Below, in pieces: positions 5,460-12,623 of a stretch of 14,976 nucleotides of DNA. Both the position numbers and the translations under genes were made by a program. This stretch comes from JBNKFQ01 sp050289385 (GTDB lineage Bacteria; Pseudomonadota; Gammaproteobacteria; Pseudomonadales; Porticoccaceae), in the NCBI GenBank assembly GCA_050289385.1, contig JBNKFQ010000347.1:1-14976 (forward strand). Reading direction: 5' to 3'. How positions within the stretch are numbered: the stretch's first letter is position 1; each line of letters starts with the position of its first letter. The notes under the pieces were generated by a model. The model saw nothing but the letters and a program-made list of their open reading frames with translations. It was not told the origin of the DNA and ran no database searches.

Positions 5460-5660
5460 ATTGGCAATCCTTGTCGTTAGGGGGGGCTAAGGTTAAACCA
5501 ACCAATATCGCCAGATATTACTGCCTGCACAGCAATAGAGATATTTTCCAGTCGAATTAGGGTTTTCCCCTTATCGCGTAATACGGCTATGTAACATATT
5601 CTTTTTTATCACAAGTTACACGAGCTAACAGACCCCCGATAATCATCGAGTCGACGAATA

Positions 5661-7508
5661 ATGTGTGGAATAGTGGGATATTTAGGCAAACAGGACGCAC
5701 AGGGAATTCTGCTCGATTGTCTCGCGCATCTTGAATATCGTGGTTACGACTCAGCAGGTATGGCCACTATTGCCGGGGGAAAGTTGGGACTATTGCGCAG
5801 CACAGGTAAAAATGCTGATCTGAAATCGCTGCTTGATCAGAATCCGTTACCAGGTCAACTCGGAATTGCCCACACTCGATGGGCAACTCACGGCGGTGCA
5901 ACAGACAGTAACTCTCATCCCCATACGGATTGCAGTGGCACATTGGCCATTGTTCATAATGGCATTATCGAAAATTATAGTGAACTCAAGCATGAGATGG
6001 AGGCTCAGGGGCATCTGTTTGTCTCCAAAACAGACAGTGAAGTAATCGCCCATTTGATAGAAGACAACCTTGTCCAGGGAGCGCAAGACGGATTGGAATG
6101 CGCTGTAAAAAAATCGCTCTCTCTAATGACAGGGGCCTATGCAATCGCCGTAATCAGTCAGACTGAACCCGATAAAATTATTGTGGCTCGCAGTGGCGGG
6201 CCGTCCCTGGTCGTTGGTCAATGGCAAGACGGTATCCTGGTGTCTTCAGATGTGACTGCCATTTTGCATTACACCCGTGATGTCCAGGTACTCGAAGACG
6301 ATGACATTGCAGTGATCACTCGCGACGGCGCCAGGTTCATTCGGCGTAACGGAGAATCGGTTTGCAGAGACAGAGTCAAGGTGGCCTTGCAGCAGAATGC
6401 TGCGGAAAAAAATGGCTATTCCCATTTCATGCTCAAGGAAATATACGAGCAACCTCTGGCAGTTATGAATACTATCCAGGGACAAGTATTAAATGATGAG
6501 GGGGACATTACGTTCCCTCAGGCAGATTTTACCCGGTCCGATCAATTTACTTCGATTCCTCGTATTTCGATTCTGGCCTGCGGCAGCTCCTGGCACGCAG
6601 CTCTGGTAGGGAGACATTTGATCGAAAGTATCAGCGGAACGCCCGTTGATGTTGATATTGCGTCTGAATACCGTTATCGCCCACAAACAGATGAACCGAA
6701 TAAACTGGTTATTGGCATTTCCCAGTCAGGTGAAACTGCCGATACCATGGCTGCGCTAAAAACGGCAAAAGAGCGAGGCGCCTGTGTTTTGAGCCTTTGT
6801 AATGTAGCCGGATCAGGCATGAGTCGTATATCTGATGGTGTAATTTATACCTGTGCAGGGCCGGAAATAGGTGTTGCTTCCACCAAGACTTTTACGTGTC
6901 AGTTAACCGCACTGGTTCTCTTTGCCATTTCCCTGGGTAAGGCGAAAGGTCGCTTATCCACTCAGGATGCTAAACGGTTACTAAGGGACCTTATGCAGCT
7001 GCCATTTCTTATGGAACGAATTTTTGCCCAGAGCCAGAAACTGGAGGAGTTGGCGCGATTGTTTGATTCCTGCACCAGTGCCTTGTACCTGGGGCGTGGT
7101 GTTTTATACCCGCTGGCTGTAGAGGGTGCGTTAAAACTCAAGGAAATTTCTTACATTCACGCCGAAGGTTATCCAGCCGGTGAGTTGAAGCATGGTCCCA
7201 TCGCCCTGATTGACAACCACATGCCAGTTGTTGTTATAGCCCCGGAAGGCATGCTTTATCAGAAGGTTCTGACTGCCATACAAGAAGTCAGTGCGCGGGA
7301 CGGGATAGTAATGGTGATGGCAACGGAAGGCGATCAAAAAATTGGCGCACTCGTTGAGCATGTTTTTTACGTGCCCATGACATCAGAGCTGTTGATGCCA
7401 ATTCTTATGGCAGTGCCGATGCAACTGCTGGCCTACCATATCGCCATACAAAGGGGTTGTGATGTCGACAAACCCCGAAACCTCGCCAAGAGCGTCACAG
7501 TAGACTAG
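5661..7508 (+). CDS. glmS: Glutamine--fructose-6-phosphate aminotransferase (isomerizing)
   Basis: A full-length 615-residue GlmS, making glucosamine-6-phosphate from fructose-6-phosphate and glutamine, the entry step to UDP-GlcNAc. The N-terminal Ntn-type glutaminase domain starts with the catalytic Cys2 (MCGIVGYLG) and has HTRWATHG and HNGIIENY. Two SIS domains follow with the sugar-binding CGSSWHA, SQSGETADT and STKTFTCQ segments, then EGALKLKEISYIHAEGYPAG and the canonical C-terminus DKPRNLAKSVTVD. CGSSWHA differs slightly from the usual CGTSYHA. The Shine-Dalgarno is weak. As first gene of a polysaccharide operon it is probably a dedicated paralogue; a housekeeping copy elsewhere is expected but not visible here. 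No glmS ribozyme is seen. Confidence 0.97.
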   Translation: MCGIVGYLGKQDAQGILLDCLAHLEYRGYDSAGMATIAGGKLGLLRSTGKNADLKSLLDQNPLPGQLGIAHTRWATHGGATDSNSHPHTDCSGTLAIVHNGIIENYSELKHEMEAQGHLFVSKTDSEVIAHLIEDNLVQGAQDGLECAVKKSLSLMTGAYAIAVISQTEPDKIIVARSGGPSLVVGQWQDGILVSSDVTAILHYTRDVQVLEDDDIAVITRDGARFIRRNGESVCRDRVKVALQQNAAEKNGYSHFMLKEIYEQPLAVMNTIQGQVLNDEGDITFPQADFTRSDQFTSIPRISILACGSSWHAALVGRHLIESISGTPVDVDIASEYRYRPQTDEPNKLVIGISQSGETADTMAALKTAKERGACVLSLCNVAGSGMSRISDGVIYTCAGPEIGVASTKTFTCQLTALVLFAISLGKAKGRLSTQDAKRLLRDLMQLPFLMERIFAQSQKLEELARLFDSCTSALYLGRGVLYPLAVEGALKLKEISYIHAEGYPAGELKHGPIALIDNHMPVVVIAPEGMLYQKVLTAIQEVSARDGIVMVMATEGDQKIGALVEHVFYVPMTSELLMPILMAVPMQLLAYHIAIQRGCDVDKPRNLAKSVTVD

Positions 7509-7560
7509 TTGTGCACTTGCGTGAACATTGGCGGGTGAGCAGATATTTGAAACAACACTG

Positions 7561-7576
7561 ATTGCAATAATGCAAT
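7561..7576 (+). repeat. Small hairpin upstream of the NusG-paralogue start
   Basis: ATTGCAATAATGCAAT is a perfect 6-bp inverted repeat with an ATAA loop. It ends two bases before the AAGGGG ribosome binding site (7579-7584) of the next gene. It is low in G and C and not followed by T, so it is not a terminator; it might affect translation or stability of the message. Confidence 0.4.
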
Positions 7577-7591
7577 TGAAGGGGCGAAGCC

Positions 7592-8200
7592 TTGCCGTTA
7601 ATAAATCATGGAAGCAAGCAATTTTATCAGGATGACACGAGTACAAGTTTGACTGACACATCGGAAACGGAGGTGGGTTGGCATGTGCTTTGGACTCGAA
7701 GTAATTTTGAAAAAATTGTCAGGGATCAATTGCTCGAAAAGCAATATGACGTATTCCTGCCCATGATAAATGAATGGTCATTTCGTAATCAAGGTGCTGC
7801 ATTTGATAACGAATTAGCTGGCAAATCCCCTGTAGTAAATGTCCCAATGTTTAAGGGTTATCTTTTTGTGCATCATCCCATTGACAGGGCAGCCTTTCTG
7901 GATATCAGTAAGACTCGGGGGCTGGTGCATATTCTGGGTTCGCGCTGGAATCGGCTGGCCCGGATCCCCGATGAACAGATCGAGACAATAAAATGTCTGG
8001 TGGACAGCCATTTGCCATTGCTGCCGTACCCCTACCTTAAAGCCGGTGATCAGGTAAGGATTGTTCGGGGAACGCTGGCCAATGCACAGGGCGTTCTGGT
8101 AAGGCAGGATTTGTCGAAAGGACTTTTTATTATTTCGGTCCGTCTGTTGCAGCGAAGTGTCGCAGTAAAAGTGGATTGTGCTGATGTGGTTCCGGTTTAA
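7592..8200 (+). CDS. NusG/RfaH-type (UpxY-like) transcription antiterminator of the polysaccharide operon
   Basis: A 202-residue NusG paralogue. The NGN domain (~28-130) reads VGWHVLWTRSNFEKIVRDQL, LEKQYDVFLPMINEWSF, then FKGYLFVHH and RGLVHILGSRW. A KOW domain (~148-200) follows with AGDQVRIVRGTLANAQGVLV and a hydrophobic ending. Proteins of this type (RfaH, UpxY, LoaP) travel with RNA polymerase and suppress pausing or termination in long capsule, LPS or EPS operons, so it probably acts on its own operon. No in-frame ATG is available near the N-terminus and a TGA lies at 7577. I choose TTG 7592 with AAGGGG seven bases upstream; a later TTG (7649) or a GTG before the NGN domain is possible. 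A poor start codon suits a low-abundance regulator. Confidence 0.88.
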   Translation: MPLINHGSKQFYQDDTSTSLTDTSETEVGWHVLWTRSNFEKIVRDQLLEKQYDVFLPMINEWSFRNQGAAFDNELAGKSPVVNVPMFKGYLFVHHPIDRAAFLDISKTRGLVHILGSRWNRLARIPDEQIETIKCLVDSHLPLLPYPYLKAGDQVRIVRGTLANAQGVLVRQDLSKGLFIISVRLLQRSVAVKVDCADVVPV

Positions 8201-8233
8201 GGGCACCTCTAAAAATTGTTGGAGGTAAACAAA

Positions 8234-9457
8234 ATGAATAGATCTGTAGAATCTGCAAACAAGCTGTTATTCGGTATGTTTGTGACCGCTGGAATTTCTG
8301 TGTCAACTTTTTTTCCAGTTACGGCTGGTGCGGAAACAGGATATTTCGCCATCCCTTCGTTATCTATCGCCGCAGTGCACGACGACAATTTATTTTTTGA
8401 TATTTCTGAAAAAGCTTCCGACCTTATCGCCAGGGTCAGTCCAGCGCTGGAGGTTGGATATGAATCGGAAACGTTGACCTGGAGCGGCAGCTACCGATTT
8501 GATGCGGAAACCTATGATAAATACACAGATCTGGATTCGAGCCTGGCGCGTCGTTTTGCCGACGCAGAACTGGAATTTGCGCCAACTAGTCGTTTGACCC
8601 TGCTTGCCAAGGCGGATTACACCAAAACCAACACGCTCGATGATCTCAGTCTGGTTCCTGGGGGGGTTCTCCAGGGGTTGCTGATTGGCAGAAATGAAGC
8701 AGAACGCCTCTCCATCAATCCCGCCATGGAATACAGTATTACCTCAACGGCTACCGGTTCGCTCGCTTATACACAGACAAATGACAAACTGTTCGGTGGT
8801 GTGAAAAATGACACCTATAAACTGGAAGCGGACCTCGAACATAAATTTTCTGCAAAAAATGCTATTGGTTATGGTTATATTTACCGAAATTATCGTTTTG
8901 ATGATGAATCCGGCCAAAATACTGTAACCATACCCAGCGCCAGGCAGAATTCTCATACCGCCTGGTTTGGCCTGTCTCATAAGTGGAGTCCCAGAACAAG
9001 CGGGACCGCTCGGGTCGGACCCCGCTATTATCAGCAATCCGTCGAGCCCTATCTGTTGCTTTCGTTACGTCGCAAATACACCAATGGTGATTTGCGGGTA
9101 AGTTATGAACGCGACGAAACCACATTGCTTGGTGATGTGGGACGAGTAGAGGCTGAAACACTTTCTGCAACGCTGTCGCGAAGCTTCGGCCCCAATGTGG
9201 ATTTTCAGGTTGTTCCGGCGTATGGAAATGTTTCCCTGGAGGGCTCAGACGCGAATATCTTCAGGCTGGCTATGGAGGGCAAGTACAGAATTAACGACGT
9301 ATTTTCTATAACGGCCGCTTATGACTTTTATTTGCAGCGGGTGAAATTTGTTGGTGGCGATGTGGAAAGAGTTTCCCGTAATGTGATCCAGCTAGGGGTA
9401 ACCTTCACATGGCCCCGTCAATCGCGAAAAAGAGATCAATCTGGTGGTGAAAATTAA
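8234..9457 (+). CDS. Outer-membrane beta-barrel protein of the exopolysaccharide system (BBP2_2/EpsL-like)
   Basis: A 407-residue protein with a Sec signal peptide (hydrophobic ~11-28, likely cleavage after the TAGA around residue 33) followed by alternating beta-strands throughout. The mature start SIAAVHDDNLFFDISEKASD resembles the calcium-site-like opening of the putative beta-barrel porin 2 family found in EPS loci. Further strands include LTWSGSYRFDAETYDKYTDL and an aromatic last strand (VIQLGVTFTW). TGGAGGT at 8220-8226 supports ATG 8234; a TTG at 8216 in the same frame would lie before that site. It lies directly between the antiterminator and the Wza-like gene, so it is a good candidate for the outer-membrane pore partner of that short lipoprotein. 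Confidence 0.85.
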   Translation: MNRSVESANKLLFGMFVTAGISVSTFFPVTAGAETGYFAIPSLSIAAVHDDNLFFDISEKASDLIARVSPALEVGYESETLTWSGSYRFDAETYDKYTDLDSSLARRFADAELEFAPTSRLTLLAKADYTKTNTLDDLSLVPGGVLQGLLIGRNEAERLSINPAMEYSITSTATGSLAYTQTNDKLFGGVKNDTYKLEADLEHKFSAKNAIGYGYIYRNYRFDDESGQNTVTIPSARQNSHTAWFGLSHKWSPRTSGTARVGPRYYQQSVEPYLLLSLRRKYTNGDLRVSYERDETTLLGDVGRVEAETLSATLSRSFGPNVDFQVVPAYGNVSLEGSDANIFRLAMEGKYRINDVFSITAAYDFYLQRVKFVGGDVERVSRNVIQLGVTFTWPRQSRKRDQSGGEN

Positions 9458-10117
9458 ATGAAAACTAACGTTTATACAACGGCGTTTTCTGGCCGGTCAA
9501 ATGCAGAAGGGTGCAAGGCTCTGGTAACGCTGGTGCTGATTGCTGTTACTACCCTCACCGGTTGTGCCGTGAGCAGTGGAGGTAATTCAACGCCGTCTGG
9601 CCTCGCACCAAGGTCAGATGCTCAGGTAATGGATTATCTGATAGGTCCGTCGGATGTTCTGTCCATTAGTGTCTGGAACCACAAGGAACTAAACCGAACC
9701 GTCACCGTACGGCCAGACGGCAAACTGTCGTTTTCACTGGTAGGTGATATTACTGCGGTAGGGTTTACGCCGCTGGAACTGCAAGAGGTCATGGAAAAAG
9801 CATTGAGCAATTATATCAATATTATTCCGGGCGAAGTTTCCGTTGTAGTGGATGCCGTGCACAGTTACAAAGTGTCGGTATTGGGTGAAGTGCGCTTGCC
9901 GGGACGGTTTGAATTTCAGAATCAGATTTCGGTATTGGATGCATTGGCGCAAGCTGGTGGTCTGACTGAATTTGCTTCAGGCGACAATATTATGATTCTT
10001 CGCAGGAGTCAGGGCAAAACCGACAAAATAGAATTTGATTATCAGAAACTGGTCAAGTCAAAAAATATTACCGAACAAGTGCTGATATACCCAGGCGATA
10101 TTATTCTCGTTCCATAG
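9458..10117 (+). CDS. Polysaccharide export (Wza-like OPX) lipoprotein, short form
   Basis: A 219-residue lipoprotein. The signal peptide ends in the lipobox LTGC with Cys36 as acylated residue. The polysaccharide export domain (~60-135) shows DYLIGPSDVLSISVWNHKEL and VRPDGKLSFSLVGDITAVG. One SLBB domain (~140-195) follows with VSVLGEVRLPGRFEFQNQIS and LDALAQAGGLTEFA, and the protein stops at YPGDIILVP. E. coli Wza is about 380 residues with more domains and a C-terminal outer-membrane helix; here both are missing, so this protein cannot itself span the membrane in the Wza manner. The ATG follows the barrel gene's stop without a gap, so the two are tightly coupled. It would act in the periplasm on the export path. 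Confidence 0.93.
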   Translation: MKTNVYTTAFSGRSNAEGCKALVTLVLIAVTTLTGCAVSSGGNSTPSGLAPRSDAQVMDYLIGPSDVLSISVWNHKELNRTVTVRPDGKLSFSLVGDITAVGFTPLELQEVMEKALSNYINIIPGEVSVVVDAVHSYKVSVLGEVRLPGRFEFQNQISVLDALAQAGGLTEFASGDNIMILRRSQGKTDKIEFDYQKLVKSKNITEQVLIYPGDIILVP

Positions 10118-10139
10118 GGTCAGATAAGGTATACACGGT

Positions 10140-11681
10140 ATGACAGAAGAGCTTGCTAACCGATCTATAATTGATGCCGCGATTGAACAATGGCGAAGGC
10201 GGAAGTGGCTGCTTATTGTCTGTTTTTTATCGGTCTTTAGCGTAATCGTCAGTCTCGCGTTGGCGTTACCTCCATTGTACCGCTCTTCAACGACCATTTT
10301 GTTTGGTCAGGACAATATTACCGAATCCCTGGTCAAGACTGGTGTTGAGAATGAGCTGGAACTCAGGTTGGGAATTATTCAGCAGGCGGTATTGAGCAGG
10401 GGTCAATTACAAGAAATGGTCGATGCTTTTGATCTTTACGCACCAATGAAAAAACATGACCCCCCTGAGTCGATAATCAATCGGCTCCGCAAGGACATTA
10501 AAATTGAACAGCGAGCCTCGGCGCAGCCGCAATGGGGAAAGGATTCTACCTACGCTATTACCATCAGTTATCAGGGCTGGGACCCGGATCTGGTTGCCAA
10601 AGTAGCCAATGATCTGGCTGCCCGTTTCAAATCTGAAAATGAAAGAATCCGAATTAATCGGGCGGCGAGAACCACACAATTTATCAACGAACAGCTCGAT
10701 GAAGCAAAAAAACAGTTTATGGCTCAGGAAAACCGTATAAATACTTTTCGGAACGAACATTTGGGTGGGCTGCCAGAGCAACAGCTCGTAAATATGGCAA
10801 CCCTGGAAAGACTGAATGCTGAACTGCAACTGAACGGTGAAAAGCAAGTGCAGTTACTAAACCGGCGGGACTCCATGTTATTTGGCGTTAACGCCAGCGG
10901 ACAGGCCAGCAGTGCGGCTGGATTAACGGGCAGTTTGCGGCTTGAGCGGCTGAAGCGGGATCTGGCAGAAATGCAAAATCGTTACACAGACAATTATCCT
11001 GGTATTATTCGTCTGAAAAGCGAGATAAATACACTTGAACAGGAGCTGGCTGAAAAGGGTGAGACTGGTGCAAAAAATGATGATTTACAGTTGTCCGGGC
11101 AGAATCCGGCAGATATAGACCGGGAACTGATGGCGCTGAAAAAGACAGAAAGAAATTTGCGAAACTCAATTGCCGCATTGACGCGCAAAATTGAGGAAGT
11201 GCCAAAAATCGATCAGCAACTGAAGCGTTTTACCTACGATTACGACACCAGTAAAGATGAATACCTGGCGCTAAGAAAACTTTATCAGGATGCCCAGTTG
11301 GCTCAATCGCTGGAGACGCAGCAGGATCAACAGTTTAAAATTATTGAAGTGGCGATTCCCCCCAATTTTCCTGTGGCACCGGATCGTTTTCGACTGATGT
11401 TTATCGGTTTTATTTTTGCTGCCGGTTTCGCCGGGGCAGTGCTGCTGTTGGTCGAGCAGCTTGACAGGAGCTTCCATTCCATTTCGGATATTCGTCGTTT
11501 TACAAGAATACCGGTGCTGGCCAGCGTCGCCAGGATCCAGACCAGAGGGGATCGTTGGCGCAGGATGACCCGCTTTGGTCTGGTCTCGATACTGGTTGTC
11601 GCAGGTCTTGTTGTGGTAACAAGTTTCAGTTATTACGCGGGTAAAAATGCCGAGCAACTGGTCTGGACAATTTCGGGTTAA
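10140..11681 (+). CDS. Wzz/GNVR-type polysaccharide chain-length determinant
   Basis: A 513-residue inner-membrane co-polymerase controlling chain length. The first membrane segment is at ~20-42 (WLLIVCFLSVFSVIVSLALA). A large periplasmic region with long coiled coils follows (~170-260 and ~270-390, rich in E, K, Q and L). The proline-rich IPPNFPVAPDR motif precedes the second membrane segment at ~418-438. A cytoplasmic link (QLDRSFHSISDIRRF) and a third membrane segment at ~478-500 come after it. The extra third segment resembles chain-length proteins of exosortase-associated EPS loci. The kinase domain is separate and follows after 15 bases. The start has AAGG nine to ten bases upstream. 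Confidence 0.92.
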   Translation: MTEELANRSIIDAAIEQWRRRKWLLIVCFLSVFSVIVSLALALPPLYRSSTTILFGQDNITESLVKTGVENELELRLGIIQQAVLSRGQLQEMVDAFDLYAPMKKHDPPESIINRLRKDIKIEQRASAQPQWGKDSTYAITISYQGWDPDLVAKVANDLAARFKSENERIRINRAARTTQFINEQLDEAKKQFMAQENRINTFRNEHLGGLPEQQLVNMATLERLNAELQLNGEKQVQLLNRRDSMLFGVNASGQASSAAGLTGSLRLERLKRDLAEMQNRYTDNYPGIIRLKSEINTLEQELAEKGETGAKNDDLQLSGQNPADIDRELMALKKTERNLRNSIAALTRKIEEVPKIDQQLKRFTYDYDTSKDEYLALRKLYQDAQLAQSLETQQDQQFKIIEVAIPPNFPVAPDRFRLMFIGFIFAAGFAGAVLLLVEQLDRSFHSISDIRRFTRIPVLASVARIQTRGDRWRRMTRFGLVSILVVAGLVVVTSFSYYAGKNAEQLVWTISG

Positions 11682-11696
11682 AGGTGCTTATTCATA

Positions 11697-12446
11697 ATGA
11701 AACAGGTAAAAGATATGACCGACACTTTGTCATCCAGAGTTCACCCGGTAAAAACGTCTGTTGCGCGTGGCGAGGACCGACTCCGGATCAGTAAAAGCGG
11801 ACGCATTAACCCGCGACTGGTTTGTTTGTTGCAGCCCCATTCAAGTCTGGTGGAAAGTTACTACCGGCTAAGACATGCGCTTGAAACAATGCGCCAGTCT
11901 GACCAGGGTCTGGTGGTCGGTGTTACCAGCCCTGAAGAGGGCGACGGAAAAACATTAACAGCCATTAATCTGGCTGGCGCCCTGGCACAGGATTCCGGTG
12001 CCCGTGTTCTTTTGATTGATCTGGATTTGCGCCAACCGGGTATTCGCAGTTATCTTGACGTAAAAACTCTGGCTGGCCCGGGCATCGTGGACTGGATAAA
12101 CAATACGGAACTCACTAGAGAGCAAGTGGTCCGCTACCTGCCGGGCTTTAATCTCTATGTGACGCCTTCGGGCGACAAGGCAGAATTTCCTTATGAACTG
12201 CTTAAATCCCCCCGACTTGATAAATTGCTTGCACACGCACGCCAGCACTATGACTTTGTTATTGTGGATACGCCGCAAGTTCTGCTCTTGCCGGATACCG
12301 AGTTGATTTCCAAAATGGTTGACGGGTTTTTGATTGTTGTCAAGGCAGATCGCACGCCGCAAAAAATGTTGGAAGAAACCCTGAATTTAATGGCTCAAGA
12401 AAAAGTATTTGGCTTGGTTTTTAATGAGGTCTCGAATATGCAATGA
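11697..12446 (+). CDS. CpsD/CapB family tyrosine-protein kinase (BY-kinase)
   Basis: A 249-residue cytoplasmic BY-kinase that partners with the Wzz-like protein to control polymerisation and export. It has Walker A around residues 72-88 (VTSPEEGDGKT), Walker A' at ~103-114 (VLLIDLDLRQP) and Walker B at ~187-193 (FVIVDTP). An N-terminal linker holds the SYYRLRHALE segment typical before the P-loop. No C-terminal tyrosine cluster is present; the chain ends in VFNEVSNMQ, so autophosphorylation on such a tail is unlikely and the protein may act mainly as an ATPase partner. ATG 11697 has AAAGGTG ten bases upstream; ATG 11715 is also possible. It closely follows the wzz-like gene. Confidence 0.92.
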   Translation: MKQVKDMTDTLSSRVHPVKTSVARGEDRLRISKSGRINPRLVCLLQPHSSLVESYYRLRHALETMRQSDQGLVVGVTSPEEGDGKTLTAINLAGALAQDSGARVLLIDLDLRQPGIRSYLDVKTLAGPGIVDWINNTELTREQVVRYLPGFNLYVTPSGDKAEFPYELLKSPRLDKLLAHARQHYDFVIVDTPQVLLLPDTELISKMVDGFLIVVKADRTPQKMLEETLNLMAQEKVFGLVFNEVSNMQ

Positions 12447-12623
12447 AGGTTTTTTCGCGGTATGAAGCCGTATTTTTAACAAAGATATTTTCACAACAAT
12501 TTTTTCACAACAATCTTTTTTAAAAGGATATCTTTAAAAATAAAGTTTAGCAGAAATTTTTCCGTTATTGACGGGTTGTTGCAACTGGATAATGTCAACT
12601 CTTCAAATGAGAACATTTATATT
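12447..12623 (+). repeat. AT-rich gap with a 14-bp direct repeat
   Basis: The 177 bases between kinase and sugar transferase are very AT-rich. TTTTCACAACAAT occurs twice in tandem (12488-12500 and 12502-12514). A weak promoter-like pair TTGACG (12568-12573) and TAATGT (12590-12595) with a 16-bp spacer lies before the sugar transferase. A small GC stem near 12459-12470 followed by five T is too weak to call a terminator. The frame of the next gene is open back to 12480, but its composition is not protein-like. Confidence 0.45.

Larger units (their letters stand above)
5329..5660 (+). other. Leader and upstream region of the polysaccharide operon
   Basis: This 332-base gene-free stretch holds a probable promoter (5346-5372), an ops-like element (5413-5420), short GC-rich repeats, and a terminator-like hairpin (5438-5459). 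Beyond these come a run of seven G at 5480-5486, a 6-bp inverted repeat AATATC/GATATT at 5504-5519, and an AT-rich stretch up to the glmS start. The start has no strong Shine-Dalgarno. TTGGCAAT occurs twice (5346-5353 and 5461-5468), bracketing the promoter and hairpin. I recognise no riboswitch. The untranslated leader would be about 280 bases, long enough for control by antitermination. Confidence 0.6.

Noticed and set aside
5329..5660. glmS ribozyme or cyclic-di-GMP riboswitch in the leader
   Set aside because: No core motifs of either were found, and the glmS ribozyme is largely confined to Gram-positive bacteria.
7814..8206. Minus-strand 130-codon frame within the NusG-paralogue gene
   Set aside because: Shadow of a gene with clear NGN and KOW domains; no ribosome binding site or motifs of its own.
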